The notes beneath the pieces are model-generated. The model saw nothing but the letters and a program-made list of their open reading frames with translations, had not been told where the DNA came from and did no database searches. A DNA stretch of 64,000 nt from Stomoxys calcitrans (Eukaryota; Arthropoda; Insecta; Diptera; Muscidae): the NCBI RefSeq assembly GCF_963082655.1, contig NC_081553.1, forward strand, positions 193,939,373 through 194,003,372. Direction: 5' to 3'. Position 1 is the first letter of the stretch, and each line of letters starts with the position of its first letter. The position numbers were made by a program, and so were the translations under genes. Below, one piece after another: positions 11,118-22,700 of the stretch.

Positions 11118-12340
11118 ATACAAAAAAAAACCAAACTTTATTAGCAATTTGTTATAATTTATATGTGTATCAAGAGGGTTTCGTTTAAAATCTTTTAAAC
11201 CCCATTTAAGGCAATAGAATTAGTGCAACCTTCTGCAGTGAAGAGGTCCTCCAAATAAAGGAGATCGGTAAAAACCATAATCGGTATGTATATAAGACAG
11301 TCCCATGCTATAAAGGGGATTTTTTTTGTAAGTACACTTAGAAAAATACTTATCGTAAATAGGAGTTAATTACATAATACTCGTTAGGCCATGACATTTA
11401 TCCACAATAAGTTAGAAATTCCTAAAGAGTGAGAAAATAAACGTTGTACGAATAAAAGTAACTACTCGTGAGTATAGATAAAATAGCTTACAATTCAGGT
11501 GGAGTTAATAATTTTCCTTAAACGATTATTTTTGAAATATTGCCAAAAGCATATCATCGTTGATAATATCCTTTTCTGAAAATTATTACTGAATGAACTA
11601 ATTAAAGAAATTAGGAAGTTCAATATTTCCCAAATTTAGTTCATTTTTACTACTGTTGAGGTTTAAAATTTTTTGAGTATAGCCTAAATTCTTCCCTAAA
11701 TTTTATGGCGATCAAATGACGACAACCCGTCCCGACAGGACGTCCAAAGTTGGATGTAACGCTTCCCAGTTGAGTATTTTAGGTCCTGATTCGGCTTAAC
11801 GATGTCCTTCTGTCCGTGTATCCCATCTGCACCGTTTGTCCGCCTGTAGTTTTTTTGTAAACAATGGGTAGATCGCATTTCTGTCGCAATAATCAAGAAA
11901 TTTTCAACATATTAATTATGTAGCCTAAAGACAAGCGGTATGAATTTTAACAAAAATTGTATCAGTTTAAATGAAAGCTCTCATATATAAATTTCGTCCG
12001 ATAAACACTTATAAGGACTACTAAAATTTTCAACCGATTTGCACAAAATTTGGTAGGGAATATTTTAATACCCGTCTGAAAATCTCTGCCAAATTGCATC
12101 CAAATCAATTCAGTTAGGGTTTAGCTGCCATTATAGTTTACTACCAAAAGTCACTAAAGCCCAATAATAGAACTTTGGCTACTATCTTTATATGGGAGCT
12201 ATTCCTAAATTTTAACCGATTTTGATGAAATGTAGCAGACGTTTTCAGATGAGTATTGAAACATTTCATACAGAATTTCGTGCAAGTCGGTCGAAAATTA
12301 TGGTAAGTATTTCCTTGAAAGTGAAATCTGCCGAATTATA
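11118..12340. other. Intergenic DNA with diverged dispersed repeat
   Basis: No gene. From about 11960 to 12300 the sequence holds degraded units of a motif series (TATATGGGAGCTAT, AACCGATTT, AAATTT.GTGCAAGTCGG). Similar wording recurs at 12590-12640, 13010-13140, 15570-15930, 32160-32240 and 34080-34180, suggesting an old, very abundant repeat family. Confidence 0.5.
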
Positions 12341-12342
12341 TA

Positions 12343-12579
12343 TTGGGTTGCCCAAAAAGTAATTGCGGATTTTTTAAAAAAAAATAAATGCATTTTTAAT
12401 AAAACTTAGAATGAACTTTAATCAAATATACTTTTTTTACACTTTTTTTCTAAAGCAAGCTAAAAGTAACAGCTGATAACTGACAGAAGAAAGAATGCAA
12501 TTACAGAGTCACAAGCTGTGAAAAAATTTGTCAACGCCGACTATATGAAAAATCCGCAATTACTTTTTGGGCAACCCAA
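12343..12579. mobile_element. Mariner-like MITE, copy 1 (237 bases, TA target)
   Basis: Terminal inverted repeats start TTGGGTTGCCCAAAAAGTAA and continue TTGCGGATTTTT; the right end is the inverse. TA dinucleotides flank it (12341-12342 and 12580-12581), the Tc1/mariner hallmark. The interior encodes no transposase. It is nearly identical to the copies at 17355-17590 and 34320-34556. Confidence 0.92.
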
Positions 12580-12675
12580 TATTTGGGAGCTACATCTAAT
12601 CTGAACCAATTTTTGCCAAAATTCAAACCACTTGCCTCTGGCACAGTTGTTGGAAGTCAAAACAAAAATATCATG

Positions 12676-12945
12676 CAAAGCGGATTTAAAAAGGCGATCT
12701 CACGCGAACAACTCTTAACAGACGGCCAGGTTTGACGGTATTAAGATGTCACATTTTAATTTGCATTCTCTTTGCTTCTTCTTTCTCGCATATTCTCTCG
12801 TGTACGCACGCGTATACACACGCGCACACAAATTTCTTTGTGGGTATTGGCAAAACGTCGATCAGATTGATGGCAAGATGGCGGATTGCACCATATGATT
12901 TGTGGTTGTTGTACAAATGAGGCCACCTTTAATTGTTTCGCAATG
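12676..12945 (+). mobile_element. MITE family B, copy 2 (270 bases)
   Basis: Opposite orientation to the 6.2-kb copy. It begins CAAAGCGGATTTAAAAAGG and ends TTAATTGTTTCGCAATG, with the same CGGCCAGGTTTGACGGTATT arm. Flanks AATATCATG (left) and AACCTCATG (right) agree at seven of nine positions, consistent with an aged 9-base target duplication. Confidence 0.7.
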
Positions 12946-13269
12946 AACCTCATGCAGAATTTCGATCAAATCGTGTAAGACCTGCGCCTTCTAGAGGTTC
13001 AAGGAGTAAAAATTCGAGTTCGGTTTATATGGCAGCTATATCGAAACATGGACCGATATGGCACATTTAAAATCCAAACTGATCTACGGTAAAAGTATCT
13101 ATTGTTGCCAAATTTCAAGCTCATATCTTTACTCCTCCGAAAGTTTGCGTGCTTTCGACATACAGACATGGCTAAACCAACTTGAAAAGTCAAGACGATC
13201 AAGAATATATATCCTTCTTGGGTTTCAGATCAATATTACTCCCACCCTACATACAGAAAATTTTGCTTT

Positions 13270-13570
13270 CATAAATGTAATGATCGGGTTTCATTACCTT
13301 TTGTTCATAAATATTATGAAAGGTTGTATTATATTAATGATGATAATGATAATGAAAAATCATAAAAAATCTTGAAAAAATGTTATTAAAATTTTTAATG
13401 AAAAAAAAATATGAATATGATCGTTTATGAAAAAAAGTTCTTATATTAATGAAACTTTGTTTCATACATGTAAAGATAATTTTCATTACATTAATAAATT
13501 TTATCATACATATACAAATTATGTTATATTCAATGAAAATTGCCTCATTCATGAAAATTTGATAGGGTAA
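13270..13570. repeat. AT-rich block dense in TTTCAT and ATGAAA words
   Basis: TTTCAT, CATAAA, TTTATGA and ATGAAA recur many times on both strands here and again at about 16670-16890. The two blocks bracket 3 kb of retroelement debris. No open frame of interest. It could be one old palindromic element or a satellite remnant. Confidence 0.45.
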
Positions 13571-13649
13571 GTTTCCGTGGAAGAAGTTCAGCATTTTGTC
13601 ATTTTTTCTCGTTATTGCTGTTCATTTTTGCTCACATGCTTTCATTGTG

Positions 13650-14945
13650 TGCAAAAGTAAGAATGGAGAACCTGATACTCAGGTATCAGGACCTTGAAGT
13701 CGAGTGCGAGGCACTGCTGCCATCAGCACAGTCTTGGTTTGACGCAACCCCAGTATTGCCATCTGGAAGATCATGTTACACGGATGGATCAAATATAGAG
13801 GACAGAGTGGAATTTGTTTTAGACTGCCTGACCATAATACGGTCCTGCAAGTGGAGATCCGGCCGATCACGAAATGCGTGAAGTGGTGTAGTGCTAACAC
13901 AAGGACGTGGAGTGTGAACATCTTTACCGACAGTAAAATTGCCATAAGGGCAATAACAACCAGGACGGTAAGGTCACGAACAGTCTTGCAGTGTAAGAAG
14001 GAGATTAACGCCTCTCTGAGAATGCCAAAATCCGCATCGTATGGGTGCCGGGCCATAACGGAGTAAGGGGAAATGAAAGGGCAGATGATTTGGCGGTGAA
14101 GGCCAGAGGACTGCTGTCAATAAACTTAGTTAACCAGAAGCCTTTCGGGTCGACACAGTCCGAGGTAAGGGAGTGGGCGACGAAAGCGCATGCAAAATTG
14201 TGGAACAGCGAAACGGTCGGTAGGACGGCAAAAATCCTATGGGGGGATCCAGATCGTGAGAGGAAGAGGCTATTACTGAAAGGAAGTAACAAGGAGGTCA
14301 GTATAGCTATTGGTATCATAACGGGGCACATAGGACTACGAGCTCACTTATGTAAAATCGGTGCGGCAAGTGATAGCATGTGCATGGCATGAGAAGATGA
14401 TGAGACGTTGGAGCATTTCCTTTGTCATTGCCCGGCTTTCGCCTCTAACTGATACTGGTATTTAGGTGGTGACACGAACCAATTTAAGGGAGTAAAATTA
14501 AAATTTTGACCATGAACATTCCACTAAGGAACGGGGGCAAACGTCTTACATATTAATGAGTGCAGTCCGATTCAAGTTTAATCTCAATGATAAGGGGCCT
14601 CCTTTTCATAGCCGAGTTCGAACGGCGTGCCACAGTGCAACACCTCTTTGGAGAGAAGTTTTACATGGCATAGTACCTCACAAATTTTGCCAGCATTATG
14701 AGGGGAAAACCACCGCTGAAAATTTTTTCTGATGGTCTCGCCAGGATTTAGGGCAGTGGCTTTGAAAACAAGGAATTAATTAAGGATTTTGTAAGTAGCA
14801 CGAAAATCCCAACATAAAATTTTCTTTTTAGAGGTTACTTTATAGTTTTTAGAGCGCACAACAAGCCGATTACTGGCTTAGGTGGATGTCCATAGTGGCA
14901 TGAGGCAGTTTTATATCTGCACCCACTTTTCAACCTAACCTTAGA
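13650..14945 (+). pseudogene. I/R1-type non-LTR retrotransposon 3' part (RNase H and zinc region)
   Basis: Frameshifted + strand coding gives an RNase H domain: CYTDGSNIED (first Asp), VNIFTDSKIAIRAI (third Asp) and VPGHNGVRGNERADDLA (the GHxGxxGNExAD signature). A GHIGLRAHLCKIGAASDSMC block and an EDDETLEHFLCHCPAF zinc tail follow. A tRNA-derived SINE is inserted at about 14500-14751, and the 3' end resumes with TTTAGAGCGCACAACAAGCC near 14850, wording also found at 57325. Stops and frame changes make it non-functional. It is the same family as 55115-57390. Confidence 0.8.
14500..14751 (-). mobile_element. tRNA-derived SINE (family S2), 5'-truncated
   Basis: On the minus strand it starts at AATCCTGGCGAGACCATCAG, lacking the tRNA-like head, and runs through ACTATGCCATGTAAAACTTC, GCACGCCGTTCGAACTCGGC and AAACTTGAATCGGACTGCAC to CCCGTTCCTTAGTGGAATG. 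It matches the fuller copy at 15262-15545 along its whole length. Confidence 0.8.
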
Positions 14946-15261
14946 ATGAAAAACACAAACTAAATAGCATACCTACATGCATGTTTTACATTACAACAAT
15001 GCAGAACATGACAACATGTACAGTAAAATTTCTGTGTCATTCAATATTATTATTTTACGGCATGTAGATGTATTATGACATGCCACTTTTTGTATTTATT
15101 TACATGTAATTGAAAATGTTTGTAAAAATTGTCAATTTACATACGATTGATAATTCGTGCTTTCACACCCGTATGTTATTTTCGTATGACATAACCTAAC
15201 AATTTGAGCTGATTTCTTATGCGTTAAAGTTGTGAGAAAATTTTCAATTTTTTTTTTTTTA

Positions 15262-15545
15262 ATTTGACTATGAACATTCCATTAAGGAACAGGGGCAAAC
15301 TTCTCACATATCAATGAGTGCAGTCCGATTAAAGTTTAAGCTCAATAATAAGGGACCTCTTTTTATAGCCGAATCCGGACGGCGTGCCGCAGTGCGACAC
15401 CTTTTTTGAGGAGAAGTTTTTACATGGCATAGTAACCCACGAATGTCGCCAGCATTAGAAGGATTTTATGATGGTCTCGCCAGGATTTGAACCCAGGCGT
15501 TCAGCGTCATAGGCGGACACGCTAACCTCTCCGCTACGGTGGCCA
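15262..15545 (-). mobile_element. tRNA-derived SINE (family S2), nearly full length
   Basis: The minus strand begins GGCCACCGTAGCGGAGAGG, TTAGCGTGTCC, an RNA polymerase III A-box-like segment, then CGCCTGGGTTCAAATCCTGG with a canonical B box (GGTTCAAATCC). A 200-base non-tRNA body follows, ending near CTGTTCCTTAATGGAATG. The A and B box spacing is that of a tRNA. Four other copies or fragments lie in the window. Confidence 0.88.
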
Positions 15546-15589
15546 ATCAAAAGGCACTGTTTCAAATTTCATCAACATCGGATGAAAAA

Positions 15590-15930
15590 TGCTCCTGTTA
15601 TGGGCTCAATACTTATATCGGGAGATCGGTCTATATGGCAGCTATATCCAATTATGGTCCGATCTGTACCACATTTGACAGGAATGGGTAAGGGTCTACC
15701 AGAACACACTGTGCCAAATTTCGGTTGATAAATGGATCTTGTATGGCCTCAATACCCTATATCGGGAGATCGGTCGGTCGGTCTATAGAACAGGGATCTA
15801 TAAGGCAAGGATCTACCGGAACTCTCTGTGTCAAATTTCATCGAAGTCGGATAAAAAATAACCAATTTATTGCTTCAAGACTTTAAGTCTGGAGATCGGT
15901 CTATATAGCGGCTATGTATAACTAAAATCT
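15590..15930. repeat. Tandem units of about 130-145 bases sharing GGAGATCGGTCTATA
   Basis: The phrase GGAGATCGGTCTATATGG and its variants occur at about 15620, 15762 and 15893, each followed by GGTCTACC- or GGATCTACC-type text and GTG.CAAATTTC. The middle unit has an ATCGGTCGGTCGGTC expansion. No coding content. Confidence 0.65.
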
Positions 15931-16145
15931 GATCTTATAAGATCAGAAGAACAGGTTTATATACAAAGAAAACGAATCCATCAAAAATTGTTTGCAAATC
16001 TTTTTATACTCAAGATATCTGCAAAATTATAAATACCCAGCTTTTGAGTATAAATGGGTACATACCCGGGTATTTTACCGGGTATTAATACCTTTTGGTT
16101 ATTTACCCATCGCCCATCCCTATGCATTTCTTATGGTAACGAAAA

Positions 16146-16375
16146 TTTCGCAAGAGGTTAACAGCCGGCCAGGTTTGACGGTATCAAGATGTCAGATTTT
16201 TGTTTGCATTCTTTTTGTTGTTATCTCGCATATTCTCTGCTCATGAACGCACACGTATGCACTCACGCACACAAATTTCTTTGTGTGTGTTGGCAAACCG
16301 TTGATCGCATTGCACCATATGATTTGTGGTTGTTGTACAAATGAGACCATCTTTCATTGTTTCGCCATGTGATAT
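16146..16375 (+). mobile_element. MITE family B, copy 3 (left end missing)
   Basis: Starts inside the element at GGTTAACAGCCGGCCAGG and runs through ATATTCTCTGCTCATGAACG and CACCATATGATTTGTGGTTG to the CATTGTTTCGCCATG end. The outer 40 bases of the left arm are absent. Confidence 0.7.
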
Positions 16376-17180
16376 ACCGATATACCATTAAAATTCACAC
16401 AGGTTCAAAGGTAACCGCGAAGCGATATTTTTTCTACTGTGGAACACGAATACAATAAGTCGTCGGTTTTATGCATCGAAACGATCCATCCTTCCCAGAG
16501 ACCGGTGTGATTACACAGTAACAGATTTGTGTTCAACTAATTTTATCTCAATAAATTTAACTAAATAAATAATAAATCAAACTAAATAACTTTGCTTTTA
16601 TTTTTCTAGCGCAATTCATATTATATATCAAATGTGTTCTTTATATTTATTTTTATAAATATTTATAATGAAAGCATTTTATATGCAGAAGAAAAGAGTT
16701 TCATGAATATTATAAAAATTATTATTACTTTTGTGCAATTTTTTCTTAAATATTATGAAAAATGCTCATAAATGTCATGAAAGTTTTTCATAAAATAAAT
16801 GTATGATTTTCATAAATGTTATGACATTTTGTATTGTTTTCAGATTTTTGAAACGTGTTTCAAAAATGCTATGAGACGTTTCATTGGATCTTATTTTTAC
16901 TGTGTATGGTGGAGGGTTTCAAAAGACGTGAGTATTAGCTAATCGAAATGGTCGGGAATTCTCCCAAATATCAAATCGTAGGCTTTTGCACAAACATATT
17001 CTGCTGCAGAGACAACGAAGGAAATCTGTTAACAGATACAGATAGTATGCTTATAATATGCTATACCATTATAGACTAAATACCACTTAGTCATAATGAG
17101 GTTTTCGCAGAAGCCAATGGATTGTTAGCTAATCTATGTAAGGCGATCGGTCCTATGGAACGAAACAAGCTTGCTCACCT
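16376..17180. other. AT-rich intergenic DNA
   Basis: No gene. It includes the second block dense in TTTCAT and ATGAAA words (about 16670-16890). The rest shows nothing recognisable. Confidence 0.5.
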
Positions 17181-17183
17181 ATG

Positions 17184-17345
17184 GAGATTGTTGTTGTTGT
17201 TGTAGTGTGTTATATACTAAGGAGACGCCCTTGCCGATGAAGAACTCCATCGGGTCAATCCGGTACGTACAACCGGTTGCTACGGTTGATTGACGAGGAT
17301 CGCTGCCTCCACATACAAATGTGGCTACAACAACAACAATATGCC
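17184..17345. mobile_element. Two short CAA-tailed elements joined head to head
   Basis: The segment opens with a GTT run plus GTAG and closes with GGCTACAACAACAACAA, so poly-CAA tails point outward on both sides. The left element carries, on the minus strand, the conserved ACCGGTTGTACGTACCGG core (about 17259-17276). The right one carries the GACGAGGATCGCTGCCTCC tail module of the longer SINE-like family. Confidence 0.6.
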
Positions 17346-17354
17346 AGCAAAATA

Positions 17355-17590
17355 TTGGGTTGCCCAAAAAGTAATTGCGGATTTTTTAAAAGAAAGTAAA
17401 TGCATTTTTAATAAAACTTAGAATGAACTTTAATCAAATATACTTTTTTTACACTTTTTTCTAAAGCAAGCTAAAAGTAACAGCTGATAACTGAAAGAAG
17501 AAAGAATGCAATTACAGAGTCACAAGCTGTGAAAAAATTTGTCAACGCCGACTATGTGAAAAATTGTCAATTACTTTTTTGGCAACCCAA
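17355..17590. mobile_element. Mariner-like MITE, copy 2 (236 bases, TA target)
   Basis: Starts TTGGGTTGCCCAAAAAGTAA and ends with the inverse, flanked by TA at 17353-17354 and 17591-17592. The right arm carries small changes (AATTGTCAATTAC instead of AATCCGCAATTAC). Confidence 0.92.
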
Positions 17591-17599
17591 TATTTACAT

Positions 17600-18290
17600 T
17601 GCCACTAAAATAAACCTAGTGGTAAACGAATTCCTGTTGGATCTTAACAGGGATGGCGTGAGAATGGTCGCATTGCAACCTATGTCCGCGCCCGGTAGCT
17701 CCCACCTAAGCTTCTCGTAATAACGATGATCGAAGCTTAAAGTTTCAGCCCCTGTTCCTTCAAGGTTGTGCTTAGGCTGAGGGAATTTAGCATGCTGAAG
17801 AAGATAGAATATGGCCAAAGTTCACTTCTGAACACTATGGATGCGGTGGACAGATCGAGGAGGGTTTCAAACTACCCGATACCGAGACCGATTCGAAAAA
17901 TGATTTTGGGATTCGCTTTTCCGGGAGGGAGTACTCTAACCAGAGATTCCACACACTCTGTAACGCACTGTTCTAGAACCCACGTCCTTGAGCCAACAAA
18001 TACACTGATTTCGAGAAAAGTTAATCCTTCATCTCATCGACACACCGATGTTGTGTGTGTCGGAGTAGAGTCTTAATGCAGTCCCTGTCTCCATCTCGGA
18101 GTCACCGATAAAGATAGAGGTATCATTCCCTTTACAGGATTCGCTTCCCATTCCTCCCACGCGGGAAAGCAATTTCCGAGAACGGCCCTCCCTGAGGCGT
18201 TACCCTTATCACCCGCCTTCTGACCACGCTATCTCCGAAGTCCGCGTTGATACCCCTGTCACGTAGCATACAGTCCGTCCACAGGGAGAA
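17600..18290. other. Retroelement debris, poorly resolved
   Basis: Around 17680-17750 is a fragment of the CAA-tailed SINE-like family (GCGCCCGGTAGCTC, AAGCTTCTCGT). On the minus strand near 18190-18250 a short RVIRVTPQGG peptide resembles the conserved TPQGG turn of R1-type reverse transcriptases. The rest is unassigned. Confidence 0.35.
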
Positions 18291-18296
18291 ACTCAG

Positions 18297-18650
18297 TTGT
18301 TGTTGTTGTAGCCACATTTTCATGTGAAGTTGGCGATTCTCGTAAAGCTCCTGTATGTAAGCAAGCTCGTTCCGATCCAAAGGACCGATCGCCAAGGGAA
18401 AAGGGTGGCCATTGGTTATTTAAAGGAAGCAAAAACTCGCCTTGTCATAACGAGCATCATAGGCACTCAGTATTTGTGCAAGAACCGGTGCCGCCGGGCC
18501 TCCCACTGAAACTCTCGATACTGCTTATTGTCCGCGCATGCCATTGCAGCTACTCCGTATGAAGCGTGGCAGCAATGAACACCACACAGATCGGACCTGA
18601 ATGTTCCAGACTGTGTGGTCCTCACAGCTATCCTGTGCCGGGGGAGAAAC
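18297..18650 (-). mobile_element. CAA-tailed SINE-like element, minus orientation
   Basis: Tail as a GTT run at the left edge, then CCACATTTTCATGTG, AGGACCGATCGCC, TTGGTTATTTAAAGG, CACTCAGTATTTGTGC, TGATTGTCCGCG-like, ATCGGACCT and CCTGTGCCGGG at the right end. This is the complete module order of the family. Confidence 0.8.
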
Positions 18651-18810
18651 TGTGTTGGACCCCCGTGCGGTTCTGGGCGTTGTTAAATGCCCTCTAATAT
18701 TCAGGAAGACCGCCATCACTTACTCCTTCAATTGGAGATACATTCCGACTTCTCACACCATTTCGTGGAGGGCCATCTCCTCCAACCTGCCCTTTAGGCT
18801 GTTGCGGCCC

Positions 18811-19548
18811 TAGCTGATGAAGGAATCCATCGGGTCAACCCATGGCATTGTGCCCTTTAGGTATGCATGTTGTGCCCATGAGGTATGCCTAATTGCCTAT
18901 TTACATTTACGATAAATATAATCTACATTTACGATATCCTAATTAGGCCTTTAGCCCCTAAATATTCAACTTACTGTGTTACTTTGCACCTATAATAAAT
19001 TTCTTATTCATGTTAATAATAATAAATGAATGAAATTTTATTATGCTCACCCATAATGTTAATGTTATTTTGATTTTGGCTGCTCTCATATGCTAATTGT
19101 GAATTTTAATCGGCGGTACACTACCACTTATTAATTTTAATATTTGCCATTCCAATTAAACATCATTAAAACTGCAACCGCAAATTTGCTCCGGTTTGTT
19201 GAATTATTTTAAACGTTCAAGTTAATATAAATCTCCACTAATATTGAGCTATCAGTTATCATTATCGATAACCAATCAATGCAACCTAATTTGAACTCTT
19301 TCAAAAATAAAACAACCCCTAAACTTATATACAGTACAAAGTAATACAGTACACTATCATTAAAAATAAGAACAACAAATTACGAAGGCTTATTGAAAAA
19401 TAACTTTATAACTTATCAGTTCGCGCCTTACTAGTTCTTCAGCTCGTTTTTGGCCATTTGCTATTCTGCAATTGCCGCAGATATTAATTTTCTTCATTGC
19501 ACTCCATTTCTTTATTCCATCATATTCGTCGATATTCGATTATTTTCT
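18811..19548. other. Intergenic DNA upstream of the karyopherin gene
   Basis: A fragment of the short GATGGAGTCCTTCATC-type repeat lies at about 18811-18845 (minus). From 18880 the DNA is AT-rich without open frames. One TATCGATA occurs at 19263-19270. Confidence 0.5.
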
Positions 19549-19556
19549 TATCGATA
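19263..19556. promoter_or_regulatory. Two DRE motifs upstream of karyopherin beta-3
   Basis: TATCGATA occurs at 19263-19270 and 19549-19556, the latter 246 bases before the start codon. TATCGATA is the DNA replication-related element bound by DREF in flies and marks TATA-less promoters of housekeeping genes. Use of these two sites is inferred from sequence and position only. Confidence 0.5.
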
Positions 19557-19794
19557 ACCTTGCCCACCGATATAACCAATATTTAGTATAATCGAATATA
19601 CTATGTATTACAAAAAAATCTATCTTTTAAGGAACGTGGAGTCTTTCTCGTTCGTTTTCTCAAGGGGTTTAGAAAAGAAAGAAATCCGGAGAGAAGTGAT
19701 TAGATTAATTTCACAAATATCGAATATTTGGATAGTTGCAAGATATAAACTGATAAGACGACAACAAACTGGTGAAGAATAAAAAACGGAAACA

Positions 19795-22700
19795 ATGGCT
19801 GCCGATCATTTTAACCAACTCTTAAATTCTTTGCTTTCCACCGACAATGAAGTGAGACAGCAAGCTGAGGTGTGTACACAAATGCAATATGTGAAAAATA
19901 AAAGAAATTAAATTATTAGCGTGTGTGACGATAAATATTGCAAAGTTTGTTCTGGAACATACTGATAAAGGGTATCTATAATATGATACTATTGGTGTTC
20001 GTAACAAGGGAGCTGCCCCTAACTTTTTTGCCGACCGGAGCAACGATGCCTGCGATGGCTCCGCCGTCCGTGGTGAATTACATTTATAGCGCGAAACGTG
20101 TTTTCTTTACTCGCTTTTCATTGATGTTCTTTGAGAAAAGTAACGTTGCAAAACGAAATTATTTTATCAAATATCACCAATATTTTTCTTATGCGTAATT
20201 GTGTGTTTTAAGGAGTTCTTTTTGTCCAGCTGGAAACCATAGAAAATTTATTGAATTGCATTGCCATGCTTTGCGAGTGAGTTTGCTATTAAAAAAATAT
20301 GATTCATGGAACGGAAGCAAAACAGAGCCAACAATAGCTAAGAAAAACAGGCAATTGTGTCGGCGGCGGCAGAAAACTTGCGTCGCATCGTCTGATTATT
20401 GCTATTTTTTTATTTAATGAAATTTGGTATTTTTTATCTCTGGGGTGGCGTCAAATGGATGTGAGGTATATTGCATATTAATGTAGCTGTAGCTGTTGCC
20501 GTTGTTTTTGTTGTTGTCTCATGAACGGCCCTCTTCACTTTGAAATTTGATTTAGCCATATGACGCATTTTTATATAAACACACTGCAGTTATGGCAAAA
20601 ATAAATCTGGTGTACTACATGCACTATTCTTGCATGTGCCGTTAATTTTCTTGTGCCTCCACTATTGATTTTATTTAGTCTTGTACTATGTAATAACCAC
20701 CCTTTTTGTCCCCCCCTTGTGAAATACACAACACAAGCTCCCATTTGTTACTGACCTTGTCATGTAATGCTACAGCAACGGCAGCGTTAGCAGCTGCAAC
20801 GGACGCTAATTCAAAAATCAACAATCTAAGAACTACTTGCACATGTAATTTTCCGTCCGCCATTAAAATATTTCTTCGGGATCTAATACAACATAAACAG
20901 CTATATATATTTTCTGCTTTTCATCAATATTTTCTTTTATAATTTCAGGATGCCTACAACAATGTGCCCCGTGAACTCAAGGTCACACATTTACTGGCCA
21001 CCATTCACAATGGCCAACAGTCAGAGGAGGCCCGCCAAATGGCTGCTGTTTTATTGCGTCGTCTTTTCACATCAGAATTTTTAGAATTTTACAAAGAGGT
21101 GAGTTGCGTACAATTACTCACATCACACACACACATATATTTTGCTTTGTTACCTGCTATCTACTGCGTTTGTTTTTAGCCATTTATTGTTTTTTTTTTT
21201 AAGTTATGGCGTTGGCAATTTTTGATGTATTTCTTAGTTTTGTCAAAATGAATTATTGCATCTATGGGATTCAGGTTCATTACAAACACACACTACAGTG
21301 TCCATCCATATTTGAGGCCTTTGCGATTTACCCAAATCAACCATGTTTAGTGAGGGACAAACTCTTCCCATGCAACAAATAAACATGTATACATACAAAA
21401 GACATACACGGTGTCCATCCGTTTTGTTTTGGTCCCTCTTCGTATTTAGCATAAATGTGCTTTGTTTTTATCGAAGCGAAGAAAGACGTGGTGGGAAAAA
21501 AATTTAGGTTATGTTTGAAGTATAATTTTTTTTATTATTGATAGCGAATCGTTGACAGAGCAAAGATTTTATCTATCTCTGCCCTAGATTTCCAAAGTTG
21601 ACATAGATTGCCATGGAATAGTTTGGATAATAATAATTTCATTGTGAAATTTTGAATATTGGATATGAAGTTAATGTGTGATAGAAACGCAACCCCGTGT
21701 TAAATTTTATTCGGATCATAGAAATGGTTTTAGGCCTATAAATAGAGCCTTATGACTCAAATTTATTTATAAGTTTTTTCTAAATAATCCCCTTTTCGGC
21801 CCCTTTTCAAAATTTGCCACCGACATCCCTGCTTGGAGTTTAGACAGAGAAAAATCCCATGGCAGCCGGTTATACGTACCGGATTGATCCGATAGAGTCC
21901 TTCATCGTCAAGGTCTGCCGCTTCACTGTACGAGTTCGTCCTTTTTCGTCATGAGACAGACACATCTTGGAGTGCCTTTCTACGCACGATTCTGTTTGGA
22001 CCCTGGTTCTATTCGATTTGCCAGCACCGTTACGCCTCGGTCGGTGAGCCGTAACCGGTGCATGGAGTGGGTGCTCTTGCCTTACGTCAATACGGGAGTA
22101 TAGTTGTACTGAATATGTAGCAAGGTGCTGCAGTGGGTCACAAACGTCGTCGCTTTCGGCGTCCTCGTCATCGGACTATGTGACTTCTCCCGTGCGGCAA
22201 TTTACGCAACTTCAGCACCCCTGACTCAATATTGCCGGCCAACACCGAGAAGTGTATCTTTCTTGCAAAGGTCTCCGAGGCAAGATCCATCAGATAGTAT
22301 ATTTTATGAGTCGGAAGAACATATTGGTTGCAGCGATCCAGGTCAAGTGTAAAGCTGTGGTCTACTGTTAAGTCGCACTTGAACCACGGAAGAAGTGATA
22401 ACAGGGCCTCATTTCCTTTTGGCGGCATGACTATGACGGAAGCGAAGAGATGTGCCAGGTTGTTCAACCGTCAATTTATTGGGCATCCCGAGAGTGATAA
22501 GGCTAGGAGGAAGCTATTCGTCGTATCCGTGGTCTCCGAGACGATGGACAGTCATCACAATTTACCATGGACAAATTCATCCATGGCGCCAAGTCAAAGA
22601 TACATGGAATTGGGCCCGACGGAATCTACTATGCTGCTGAAGAATCTGGATTCACCTGGAGTTGATTACCTTACAACTGTCCCCAACCCGTCTTTGAACA

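Noticed and set aside
15483..15545. Functional tRNA gene
   Set aside because: The tRNA-like head is fused to a 200-base body shared with other copies, so it is a SINE.
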